52,029 nt of DNA, taken from NCBI GenBank assembly GCA_001598975.1, contig BBXU01000093.1, forward strand, positions 1 through 52,029, written 5' to 3'. Under the pieces are notes generated by a model that was given only the letters and a program-made list of their open reading frames with translations, had not been told where the DNA came from and did not search any database. The first letter of the stretch is position 1; each line of letters opens with the position of its first letter. This DNA comes from Parachlorella kessleri (Eukaryota > Chlorophyta > Trebouxiophyceae > Chlorellales > Chlorellaceae). Positions 12,417-23,100 of the stretch are shown in pieces. A program made the translations under genes and the position numbers.

Positions 12417-13053
12417 CTAGATTACACAGTACACCCCCTGCATCTTGTACCCTCGCCGCCGCGCCTTCTCCACCCATTCCCGGCCCCTCTCTGGGTCCGC
12501 CGTGCAGCCATAACCCTCAATCAGCATTTGGCCAAGTAGGGCTTGTGATTTCTGCAACCGGGGGCAAGTGCAGCAGTAAAAAGCCACAGTGGAGCGTGCT
12601 GCAAAATCCACCATCACTCCCAGCATGGGTCCTGTACTCGATCCTGCCCGCCCCCGCTGGTTCTTTGGGCGGCGGGTGTGCAAGCCTTGAAAGCAGCGCA
12701 AAGCAGATGCCCATTTGTCAAGGCATCCCTGCATCCACCTGAAATGGTGAAATGATACAAGAGCAGCGGCTGGAGTCTACAACACAGTGTCAAAACGTCA
12801 AACAACCCCCACCTCCCAACCTGCTCTCGGCGAGAAAACAGAACTGTGTGCTCACCACATCACCGCGGTAAGCTTCTTTCTCAGCCTCTAGATACCATCT
12901 CCTCACAGCGTCCTTGACAACCACCCCAAGCTTTGTTCGCTTCGCCAGTGTGCCATCAGGCAAAAAGGTAACCCGCTCATCTTGTGAGCTGGTCGCCACA
13001 CCGGTGGTCCCGTTCCCTGCAGCACGCCTTAGACTTTGAGTGAGGAGGCTCAC
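12417..13053 (-). CDS. small Sel1-like repeat protein, function unknown
   Basis: Two exons, 13053-12856 and 12551-12417, join in phase 0 to give 110 aa. Exon 1 begins MSLLTQSLRRAAG and ends RRWYLEAEKEAYRGDV; exon 2 continues KSQALLGQMLIEGYGC and ends GYKMQGVYCVI. The joined segment matches the Sel1-like repeat pattern (a roughly 36-residue helical hairpin with the ALLGxMxxxGxG core). SLR proteins are usually scaffolds; no catalytic residues are visible. The basic N-terminus without acidic residues could be an organelle presequence, but this is inference. Alternative: the acceptor at 12728 would keep a further 59 residues in one long exon. I prefer 12551 because its acceptor has a better pyrimidine tract and the repeat then joins without interruption. 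It lies tail-to-tail with calnexin and head-to-head with the TPT-family gene, 1.8 kb apart. Confidence 0.65.
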
Positions 13054-14832
13054 AACCCGAGCCAGGGAGGCTGCCTAGAGCCACGTCGCCCTTCTACCTA
13101 CAGCGGTGAAAACCGACCTACAATCACCTTGGCTCATGACAGAGGATCTCCTGCAGGCTGGGCGGCTAGCAGACAGCTGGTGTAACGGGCGGTAGCAACC
13201 TCTTATGGTTGGTGCTTGCAATCGTCGTAAGGCAACCCCGAAAGACAGCGGTGGCAACAGCATGCAACAGAGCTAGACAACGTCTGGGTAGGACTCTGTG
13301 TAATGAATAGACCGAACCGTCAATAAGAGAGAGGAGATTGGTGACAGTGCCCACTCCTCTATGCTCACAGCGATGACGTGGAGCCAGCGGGGCGAGGTTG
13401 CCATACGCAATTCAACTGGATTTAAGATGGATATGCACGCGACAGGAAGGCTGGATTTCCCAAAAGTTGAATTGGTGGGGCTTCAAGGCATTCTCTTGGG
13501 TAGGGACTCAACGCCTGGCCCAGTGGAAACCTGGAGCTTAGCTGTTGCTGTGTCGTGATTCACCTGGGTCAGCAGTCTTGCTACACACAGGGTCGTGGCA
13601 GCATCAGCTGCAGTGCACCACCCGCTGCACCTTATTTACTAGAAGGCCCTCCAGGGCGCCGCCAAAGGGGGTGCAGGAGTCGCCAGAAGCAAGGGTTTGT
13701 TGCAACCGCAGGCTTTAAAGGACAAGGCTCTGCTCTTGCGAGTGACTGCGGAGGCCTTATTAGTCCAGGGTAGCCTGGATCATAGCAGATGTAACCTGCA
13801 CCCCGCCCAACGAGGGATGAGTGAGTGGCTGACATTAGCAGCTGGCGACCCAGTTGGCAGGCCTGGCTTCCCTGCCCACGAGTTCTGAGCTGCTCAGTCG
13901 GGAGTGCGCGCTCGCTGCCCTGCTGGTTGGCAGCTTGACGTAGCAGCGGAGGCTTGAATCGCCTTACACTGCCAGTTGGTGGGGGTTGTAAGGGGTGTGG
14001 CCTTCTTGGTAGCTACGGCCCGTGTTGAAACACCGTGCATGGGAGAAGGTGGAACTGTATGGCTAGTGCTGCACCACAGGCTATCGGTCCAGCCACCAGG
14101 CAGGCAAACCAGGCAGACCAGGAGGGAATTCAGAATGTGCCGCCACACAGTGCAGTCAGCATTATGCAAGCTAGCTGCTTGGACGAGTGGTGCGGCACAC
14201 GGACATTGTGGTAAGACGAAGAGAAAGAGAGTCTGCCACCTACTAGCTTGGAGTACCTGTTGGAAAGCCACAAGGTGGGCTACATATTGTTATCAAGTCC
14301 TTCTAGGAAGTATTTTTATAGTCACAGCTTCGTTGATCATGGTTCACTGATTGCAGGCCTTGCCTACAGTTTGTCACGTATGACAGAGCCAACCGAGTTC
14401 TGGCACATGCCAGGTAGTAAGAAGCATTATTGAGCTTGCTTCGAGTGAGACTTGCAGGTGGGCATGAGGGTTTGTGTGCATGCAGTACCAGAGGTAGGCC
14501 ATGCTTCGCGCGCTGCGTCAAATCGTCTGCGCAACAGCTGCCGGCTCAATGACTCAAATGGTCTGCGCGAGGGTGGCACTCTTTTGACTGCCAAGGAAGT
14601 GCCTTCCAAGTCTGTTATGCATTGCGCTTAGTGTATACAGGTACATGCGTTACGCCGTAAGCTGCATGAGAACGCTGTAGCCCGTGTTAATCACAACTAT
14701 TTGCTTGTGAACACCTCACACGTGCTCAGCAAATGCGCAACTACTTGCTCTCCTCAGCCTCTCGCGACCCATCCAGCATTCGCTTCATGCGCAGGCTATT
14801 GCTGCTTTTCCTGACAGCACAGCTTGCTCCCC
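13054..14832. other. 1.8-kb divergent intergenic region
   Basis: It separates the starts of the Sel1-repeat gene (-) and the transporter gene (+). I find no ORF with a recognisable domain or a convincing exon chain. One short ORF (13361-13558, 65 aa) contains GFKMDMHATGR, whose DNA resembles the start of the possible gene at 51981. It is treated as a finding, not as a gene. Confidence 0.5.
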
Positions 14833-17238
14833 ATGGCCAGCCCGAAGACCACTGCGGTTACAGCATCACTCGCCTGGACAGCAGTGAGTTGACCACCATG
14901 TGTTAACGAGTGACCATTACTGTCACTGGCTAGGCTTGCATGGCCTTTTAGTGGCTGCCGAAAAGACATCCTTGCACTCTGACCTGTGAGGCCCACCCCA
15001 CGTCATTAGCGTCAAGCAGGCTTTAACATTCGGGGGTTGCGCACACAGCTCAGCATCCCCCTCTTGGCCTCTCCCCCTTCTCTATAGCGCAGCACACGTG
15101 ATGCTTTCTCCTGTTGCAATAGCAGCACTTGTATATGGGGCATCTTACCTCAACACCGGGTTTACTGCTGCCGCTGTCTGCTGCAGGCCTCATCGGGAAT
15201 TATACTTTTGAACAAGGAGCTGCTGGCAAATGGCTTCCCTTACCCCATGGCGCTTTCAAGCTTTGGCATGGGCTTCAGCTGGTTTGCTAGCCTGCTCTGC
15301 TGTAGGGTGAGATAGGTCAACGCCATGTGATTTGATGAACCTGCAGAGCAGCCCTAGTCCATGTCCCTGTTCCTGACAGGACTGATCCACTTTGCAGTCG
15401 AGCGCTTGCGGCCGTAAACTGCAGCAGAGCCACTGGACCCCTGATATGAATGCCAGATGTTGTGCCTCCTTGCGCAGGTCTTCAATGTTGTCAAGGCAGA
15501 CAAAGAGGTGTCAACGAGCTTCTTCCTTCTGCACATAATGCCGGTTGGCCTGTGTATGGCCCTCACACTGTGGCTGGGGAACTTGGTTTATCTCTACTTG
15601 ACGGTCTCTTTCATTCAAATACTCAAGGTATGTACTTAGGGTGTGTTTACTGTAACGGTAACCACAGACATGCTGCGGCTTTCTGCCTTGTCTTTTTGTA
15701 GATCTCCAAGTGACCGCAACTCATGCTTCCACCCTGGTGGTTGACTTGCAAGCCACAAGTGCCAAACACTCGTGGCACGATCCCGGCACCCTTGGCTCTG
15801 GCTCACCCCAGGCAGCCCCTTCCGCAGCAGTGCGTGCTCCCTTTTCCTCTCCAGTGCATCCTTCCTGCTGCGCATGCAGGCTTTCTCTCCCGTGGCTACG
15901 ATGCTCCTCTTGTTCCTGGCTCGCCTGGAGACACCCTCCCGCCGCCTGGTCTCTTCTGTTTTGCTTATTGCCGGCGGCGTGGCGGTGGCCTCATGTGGGG
16001 AGCTGAACCTTGATTACCTAGGCCTCTTCATCATGTTTCTGGCAACCGCAACCGAGGCTGCGCGGCTAGTTATGACACAGCTCCTTCTGTGTGGTCTAAA
16101 GTTCCACCCTAGTGAGTGAGGCTACTGGCAGTCTCGTTATGGCATGGGTGGGCGCCTTGTTTGTGCGCACCTGGCGTCCTTGCAGCCCTTAAGGCATGGC
16201 TTCGTGCAGAATCCACTGAAGCTCCCAGCCCCCTAAGTGACACCCTTGACAGTGCTTCTGCTGCTGCTGGTGTTGGTGCTGCAGTTGAGGGCCTCCTGCA
16301 CCTGGCTCCTGCCTGTTGTTTCTGGCTCTTCGTTGGGAGCGCCCTGCTCGAGCTTGACGGCATGAGGAGCTCCGGCGCCTTCCTGTTCGTTCTGAACAAC
16401 AAGGCCAAGTTCCTTGCGGCGGCAGCGGCGGGCTTTGCAGTCAACTGGCTGGGCTATGTGGTCATCAAGACTGCCTCCTCACTCACCCTCAAGGTGGGCA
16501 GCCTGGCTGGCCTAGCAAGGGTGGCACATCATGTGTAGGAACAGGGGCGGCCAGGTTGGAAGCTAGGGCTACGTTGCATGCTGCCCTGGGATGCCTTCCA
16601 TGCCTGCTGGCTGGGTCCATGTGGACAGCATCATGGTGTGCTGCTCTCCTAAACCTGGACTAGTCCTCGATGTGTGGCTGTCATTCTGCCCTCCGCATCA
16701 TCCTCTATCCGAGTGTTAGTGCCTGGACTTCTGGCATTTGGAAGCTGCTGGGTGGCACTGAAGGCATCACCAGTTGCTCAGCCCCGCCTGCTGGCTGGCG
16801 TGCAGGTGATCGGGTCTGTGAAGAGTGGACTGCTTGTTGTCGTGGGCATTGTGTTCCTCCAAGAAAAGGTCACGCTCCTGCAGGTGGGTGGGGAAGGTCA
16901 CCGGGCAATTTTTTTGCCACTAGATGCGGCTGCATAGCCGGCGTCGGATTGTGCACCCCTTCTGATGTGGTGGCTGGCTGCCACCTCTGCGAGCCGCCTT
17001 GACCTCAGTGTGTGATGGACTTTTGTGCCTGCAGGGAGTTGGCTACGGCGTGGCTGTTGCTGCCTTCCTATGGTACAACCACATAAAGATGCAGCAGCTG
17101 GCCACAGAGGCGCTGCCTCACAGTGACAAGCCTGTTGCCTGGGGCAAAGGGGGCAAGGAGGAGACCCTGCCGCTCTCAAGCAGCTCAAGGGGTGATTCGC
17201 CCAGGATTGTATCGTACCAGGGCAAGGGTGTCGTATAG
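14833..17238 (+). CDS. sugar-phosphate/nucleotide-sugar translocator-like protein (TPT family)
   Basis: Seven exons (14833-14883, 15187-15306, 15478-15627, 15880-16111, 16186-16493, 16806-16883, 17035-17238) join in phase to 380 aa. The protein resembles the plant subgroup of uncharacterised sugar phosphate/phosphate translocators of the drug/metabolite transporter superfamily: SSGIILLNKELL, GFPYPMALSSFGMGFSWFAS, LWLGNLVYLYLTVSFIQILK, FSPVATM, ATATEAARLVMTQLLL, VIGSVKSGLLVVVG and YGVAVAAFLWYNHIKMQQ are all family positions. About ten hydrophobic helices are expected in an endomembrane, probably Golgi or ER. The ATG has a good context (CCATGG). A loop insert (SASAAAG) follows helix six. Exon 5 may instead start at 16210, giving 372 aa. 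The substrate cannot be predicted. No chloroplast transit peptide is evident, unlike plastid members of the family. Confidence 0.88.
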
Positions 17239-17909
17239 TCGGTTCAGCTGTGCAACACTGGCTATGCATCTATAATCAGTACGCAGAGGCCAAATGTTTT
17301 GGATATGTTCACTGTGGTCACCGGCAAGACTGCCTACTTCCATTTTGGACCTGCTCTGTTGCAGTCACTCAGTACACAAGCTCGTATCGCATCGCCCACT
17401 CTTACCTAGGCCACCTCAGGTTGACACTCTGATTCCTGGACGGGGATAGTTTTGTTGCTCTTGCTGTGCAAGGATTGTTGTTGCACACTGTTTAGTACTA
17501 CAATTTTGCACAGCGCCAGGCAGCTTATGATTGGGAATGACTATGGGAAGAGGAACTGACGCCTTTCTTCATATCCTTGCCAAAACAGTAGACAATGTCC
17601 ACTGGTGCCCAGCCTGAGCAAGCCAGCAATGGGAAGCTCTGAGGCACCTTGTGGATAGGATGCGATCTTCATGGTGGTCTTCGGAGAAAGTCCTGGCCAG
17701 GGGTTAAAAACCAACACAACATTTAACCTTTTGGCATTAGCCGCCAACGTTGCGCCTTTGGCGCCCGTGTCAGGGTACTGCCTGACCGCCGCGGCGCAAA
17801 TTGCCGGCCATCCCGCCCAATTCAATTGGCGTAGCACGCAGTCCTCACGGTAATCTCGCACGCAGGGCTTCCAGTCGGGGTGCACAGCGACTCACTTCTT
17901 AGATTGTTG
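17239..17909. other. intergenic region, 3' UTR of the TPT gene and promoter of the DUF579 gene
   Basis: 671 bp between two genes on the same strand. A - strand ORF (17885-17541) has no recognisable domain. I see no clear TGTAA signal and no other structure. Confidence 0.5.
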
Positions 17910-19525
17910 ATGGAGGGACTGATGTCGAGCACTAAGAGCAGGGGTCGCCTTGGGCCCCTTGTCACAGGGGTGACAGTAACGTGCCTTGTCCTGCTGGGAG
18001 TTGTATACTATGCTCCGGGGTCTGACTCTCCAAGGGGCCGCGTGTTGATTGACTTGCCACTGGGGCGGAGCTTTGGCAGCCATGGCAGCAACGGCCAGGT
18101 ACACCATGAAGGAACGAACAGTCCCACCATTCAGTCGCAGGCAGCTTTTCACATCGTTCAAAGGCTTTCCTTTGCAGTGTGGTCACTATGAGGATGTTAT
18201 TCAGGAGGTTACCACTGGGGACAGGTGAGGGAAACACATATGAAACTACCCCTATGCCTGGCCTTGCAAATTTTCATGCGCTTGCTTGCCTTTCTGCAGT
18301 CCACCCATTCTCAGCGCAGACCAGATACACTGGATTGCTGATGAGGTGTGGGCAGCTGGGCAGGGCAAGGGCGTGGCAACCAATTTCTTAGTCTTCGGTC
18401 TCGGTAAGCACAGGTCGCAGGGTGCCATCAAGTGCACGCCACCCCACCCACGAATTCGGCCTCCCGTGCACCCATACTCGCCACCCACAGGAGCCAAAAG
18501 CAGCTGGGCAACAAGAATCAGTGATCTGCGCTGAAGTCCCTGCAGGCAGCGCGACCCCCATGCCTCCTGGGCTTTGCGTGTCGAGTGCAGCTCTGGCCAG
18601 CACTCAGTCTTCCCTCAGTGCCTGAGTAGCTGCCTCCTGCAGGCCTGGACTCCATCATGTGGAACAAGGTCAACTGCCTTGGGCGGACGGTGTTCATTGA
18701 GAACTACCCCAGCTGGATCGACAAGATTCTCAGCATAGAGCCTGGGCTAGAGGTAGTCCAAGTGGACTACAACAGCACTGTGGCGGACGCCAACAAGTGG
18801 TTCCAGGGCTCGGCAGGCCGCTGGTCCCTGGACCTGCCTTCAAGTGTTGACAGGCTGTGTTGGGACGTCATCTTGGTTGATGCCCCCCAGGGCTACAAGC
18901 GCGACATGCCAGGTATGAGGCAGCCACTTGTGATGGGTTGCCCCTGGTCTGTACACATTTATATAAGTGGTGGGATGGGCACCATTGCCTATTTGCGCTT
19001 GTCGCTGCTTTGGCACGGCGGACACCCAACCTTTTCTTTAACGGCTTTTGCGGGTAGGGTGCAAGAACCTGGGCTGCTGCTGAGCATATCCCTGTCCCGC
19101 TCTGTGTTAATAAGTCCTGGAGCACTTCCAGCAACATGTGATACCACCGGGCCGGTGGCTGTTGGATAGCCAACTAACCCTACCGCTGCCTAGCAAGAAA
19201 ACTCACCTCCAAGCGCTGGCTACTGCATCCTCCCCGGTCTGCAGGGCGGATGCAGTCAGCACAGCTGGCCCTAGAGAAAGCGCAGCGGTGTGTCTCAGAG
19301 GGGCGGCGGCAGAAGGTGACGGTCTTCATGCACGATATGGAGCGGCCACTGGAGCAGCGGATTGCTAACGAGTTGTACAACAAGGAGCGGCAGATGTACT
19401 TCCTTGGCACCATGGACGGCCCTGGGGGCCAGCTGTCAGCCTGGGAATATTCCAAAAATGTGCGGCAGCCTGCTAGAGACGCATCCCTGGGCACTAGGTG
19501 GGCCACTGCCCCAGCCAAGAATTAG
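17910..19525 (+). CDS. DUF579 family protein (IRX15/GXM-like, polysaccharide biosynthesis)
   Basis: Five exons (17910-18098, 18178-18224, 18300-18403, 18643-18912, 19245-19525) give 296 aa with phases agreeing. Plant DUF579 members include glucuronoxylan 4-O-methyltransferases (GXM) and IRX15, acting in the Golgi on xylan. Seen: a short cytosolic N-terminus, one hydrophobic anchor (about residues 18-35, VTGVTVTCLVLLGVVYY), then the conserved core: NFLVFGLGLDSIMWNKVN (SAM-binding-like loop), GRTVFIENYPSWI, WDVILVDAPQGYKRDMPGRM (the acidic VDAP motif) and VTVFMHDMERPLEQRIANE. This layout is that of a Golgi type II membrane protein. The acceptor sugar polymer is unknown in an alga without typical xylan. 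The start was chosen at the first ATG before the anchor; a second in-frame Met follows four codons later. Confidence 0.88.
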
Positions 19526-20107
19526 TGGGGCTTCATTGCTATTCTCAGTGTTCTTGTTAAGGTCCCAGGTATCTTCAACCCACTAGTCTGGCTTACAAAC
19601 TTGTTTTCAGGCTGTTACCATAACCATGGCAGAAAAGTGTGTCGTCAAAGTTCTTAGTTTTCAGTTGTTGTAAAGTATGAGAGTTTTCTTTTTTCAACTA
19701 TGACGGGTTTGGGAACACAGGTGAAAGTTTTGGTGCCGTCGTGTTGTCTGGCTTGCTGCTTTCTAACAAGTCCTCTCTGCCGAAGGCACCATAGGTCTCC
19801 GCTTGCGGCCTGCATACCCGTTGCTTGCACAACTGCCCGTCTTATTTAACATTCGGGTCGCACTTGGCACTCCTTTCAGTGGGCAGCCTGGCGCAGCCAG
19901 GAGTTTGAAATATCCCGCGCGCGCCATGCTGGCCTGCTGTGACCACCATGGACTTCTATCAATAGGGGATCCCTGCCACTGTTACACCCCCACGGAACAT
20001 CGGAAGGCGCCATTAGGGAGCCTCCAGCGTACCTACAGGTGGAAAGCCTGGCGCTGCACTGCTCAACCCTCTTACGACTTGTCACGACTTGTCGTCTCCC
20101 ACATGTC
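19526..20107. other. 3' UTR of the DUF579 gene and presumed promoter of the + helical-repeat gene
   Basis: 582 bp without a gene. It holds the TGTAA at 19669 and, near its right end, a tandem ACGACTTGTC motif (20074-20095). Nothing else is recognised. Confidence 0.5.
19669..19673 (+). promoter_or_regulatory. candidate polyadenylation signal (TGTAA) of the DUF579 gene
   Basis: TGTAA followed by AGT, 144 nt after the stop codon, in a T-rich stretch. Spacing and context are typical of green-algal 3' ends. Confidence 0.45.
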
Positions 20108-23100
20108 ATGATCCGACATGGTCACCTACATGTTGCCGACCTACAGGTCGGTAGGAAACTCTTTAGACGCCCTTATCTAGCACGCCAGGCTCGTAGGCCA
20201 GCTTGTGTGTTTGCCAGGCAGCGGAACTAGGCAAGCCAGCCCGACCTACAGGAGCAGCAGGGGAGGGAACTGACAGCTGGGACGGGTTTTGGACCAGCCA
20301 CCGCACCTAGGGGGAGGGCCCCAACCAACAGGGTGCCACGGGGCTTCCCAATTGAGGAAGGGCCCTCGCGTCCTGCCGCCCGCACGGTAGCTCCCTCCCT
20401 CCCGTCTGGCCCTCTGGTGGCTAACCTCCAAGGTCTGGTGCTGGAGCCTGCACGGGCGTGGCGGCCGCCAGGCTTATGGGACCTCATACTGGCAGGGGGC
20501 GAGGGGCCTGGGTACCTCTACTTCTACCCCACAGACCCAGCAAAGCGCCAGCTCGGCAGGGATGCCCTGAATACGCTGCTGTCCCAGGGGGCGGTGCTGG
20601 CAGAGGGCGACTGCCGCCGCCCGCTCCTGGCATATACTCGCTCCCTTGCTCGCTCCTTCGGCCCGGCCATGGGGTCCGACATGTATGCTGAGGCGGACCG
20701 GGCTGCGGGGTTTGTCAGCCAGTCTTACACCGAACCGCAGGAATTCATTGCGGCAGTGTACAGCCGCCTTGCACAGGTGGGGCGGCAAGGCTGACACCAT
20801 TCAAAGTGCGTTATCAGCGGGTCAGCAGTGGGTGAAGAGGCATAGCAGCAGCAGTACAGGGCAACATGCGTGCCTAGGAGCTTACCCGAATATGCCCCAG
20901 CAGCTTGACACCCCTTGTATGACGCCCACACCTTGGCAACCCGCAGTCCTGTCCCGCCATGACGGCCGCTGTGATCTTGTGCCGTGGTCTGCAGCTGCAC
21001 TTGGACTGGTTGGCATGTGCTGCGGCCCATGTGGGGCCTTGCGGCAGTACTGAACAAGCAACTGCCATTGCCTACCACATAGCCTACCATGCAGAGCGCC
21101 TGGCAGACCTTGCTGCTGTGAGTGGGCATCAGTGGGAGCATAGTGCTGCTGCGGTGGTGTATTACAGCTTGCTTGTGGTGGTGGCAACCCTTTATGATCT
21201 TGGTCAACCTGGCGGCTTGGTAAAGCAGCAGCAGTGTGTCAACAGCTGCCGGAGGCGGTGACGTTGTTTGTAGACCCTTTTGCGTGGGCAAGCTCTTGCC
21301 AACCCTCTTGCCAGTCCGCCGCATGCTCAATGGCGGGGCGAGCGGTGACTGCTAGCACAGCGAGAGAGAAGCCGCAGTTGAGGTGACATATGCAGGACGC
21401 CAAGTGGTTGAAAGTCCAATACCCCGAGTGCTCCCGGCATTCCACGGAGATGCTCCTTCTGGCCGTTGTGGGACCCTGGCTGCAGGCAGCCAGCGCGGCG
21501 CTGGTGCACCTCCCGCAGGCAGGTGGCTGGTAAGAAGACCCAGGCTTGCAAAAAGGCCTGTTCATTGCCAGTGGGTGCGCCAGGGCTGCCTGCATCTACC
21601 CAGTGGAGGCAGCACAGCCCAGGTCAGGGCCCGTCAGCAGGATTGCTCTATTTGGCAATAGTTGTTTGGCTTAGGCTTGCCAGGAAGCCTGCCTGACATG
21701 TTTCACTGACCCACCAACTGGTATTCCCCAGTTAGATAGTCAAACTATGGTATATATCAATATGGCGGGTGCTTCTTCAGTCAGGCGTGGCCTGCAGCGC
21801 TCTTGGCCGGCCGTGATGAGCCCCTGGTGCGTGCGTGTGTTTCTTTAGGCTGGCGACGAGCTGCAAGAGGCACTGCGAGACAAGGCGGCTTTGTGGGCCA
21901 GGTACCTCATCTGGACAAGTGCGCTGGCCGAGAAGTACACGCTTATGAGATTAGTGAGTCGTAGACAGCATGTCTCTTGCATTGCGGGGCGAAACGATCG
22001 GTGGTGCGCTGTGGACATGCTGACTTGGGCAGGGCACAGCCTCTTAACCTTCACTGTTGTACACATACCTATGTTACCCATGTGATTGATGTGCCGGCTC
22101 ATGGAAGATGCTCAGGGCAGAACTCCAGACACTTTATTCGGATGGGCACATGCAGCCTGCAAGTTGATGCAACAAAGCTTTCACATTATGCCATTGTAAT
22201 GTAGTTGGGATTCCAAAATCCCACGGCGTACATCTTGAGACCATTAAGCGAGGAGGATGCACGGCTTCTGGAGGAGATGCCGTTCCTTCTGCAACCGCCG
22301 CGAGGTACTCGTCCCTGTCTGACCATCGTTTGCTGACTAGCCAGTCAGTCCGTCCTTGGCTGTCTGTGCTCGTCCTGGTCAGATCTTAAGGTCTGTCGTG
22401 CATGTGCCGCAAGTCCAGTCTACTGCATTTTCTAGGAGTTCTTCGATGCACATATATCACCTGTCACTGTGCAGAGCAGAGTCCGTGAGAGGCACATCTG
22501 CCCAGGCCACATGGGCAACGGCTATAGGCTGGAAACTGTGGTAGTTTTGATATCGAAACACGTAATTTGGAGTTTCATGATATGGGTAAACTGTGGCACA
22601 GAGCTACTCCTGCTCCAGGACTTGACGGCTGGTTTTCTCCACACTCTCTCTTGCATGCCGTGCTACGGCCTGAGCAGAACATCATCGCTTGATCCTTGTG
22701 CCAAGTACAGCTCACAGCACATGACCGCCAATGAAGTGAGCGCTGGTGCTCCTGCAGGTGCTGACGTGGTGGCTTTGAGCCACAGCATAGCCACTGTGGC
22801 GGTGGTGCCACTCACCACCTATGTGGAGGCCCAGAGGCACCTCGCCCGGCAAGGCGCCGGCTGTGATGTTGTGCTGCCAGCCCAGACCTGGGTCCACAAC
22901 TTGGCCTTTGCCATGACGTTCCAGTGTGTGTACTGCTGCCATCCTGTACTAGTCCAACCCGAGGTTGCTCAACTTACGTACAGGTGCGCATGTAATGCCA
23001 GGCGGTGTTGCAGTAGTCCCTCTGAGGCCCTTTTGGTTACAGGGTAGCCTTGGGAATAGCCCGCTGCTGTGTGAGGGCACGCCGGCTGGCTGCAGAACGA

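Noticed and set aside
12552..12728. Coding extension of the Sel1-repeat gene (GCLDKWASALRCF...)
   Set aside because: The frame is open, but it inserts 59 unmatched residues in the repeat. The acceptor next to 12551 is stronger.
13894..14350. Two opposing ORFs of about 125 aa in the 1.8-kb intergenic region
   Set aside because: No domain, no splice context and no similarity to anything else in the window; expected by chance in GC-rich DNA.
17541..17885. 114-aa ORF on the - strand between the TPT and DUF579 genes
   Set aside because: No recognisable domain; it overlaps the promoter of the DUF579 gene and looks like chance.
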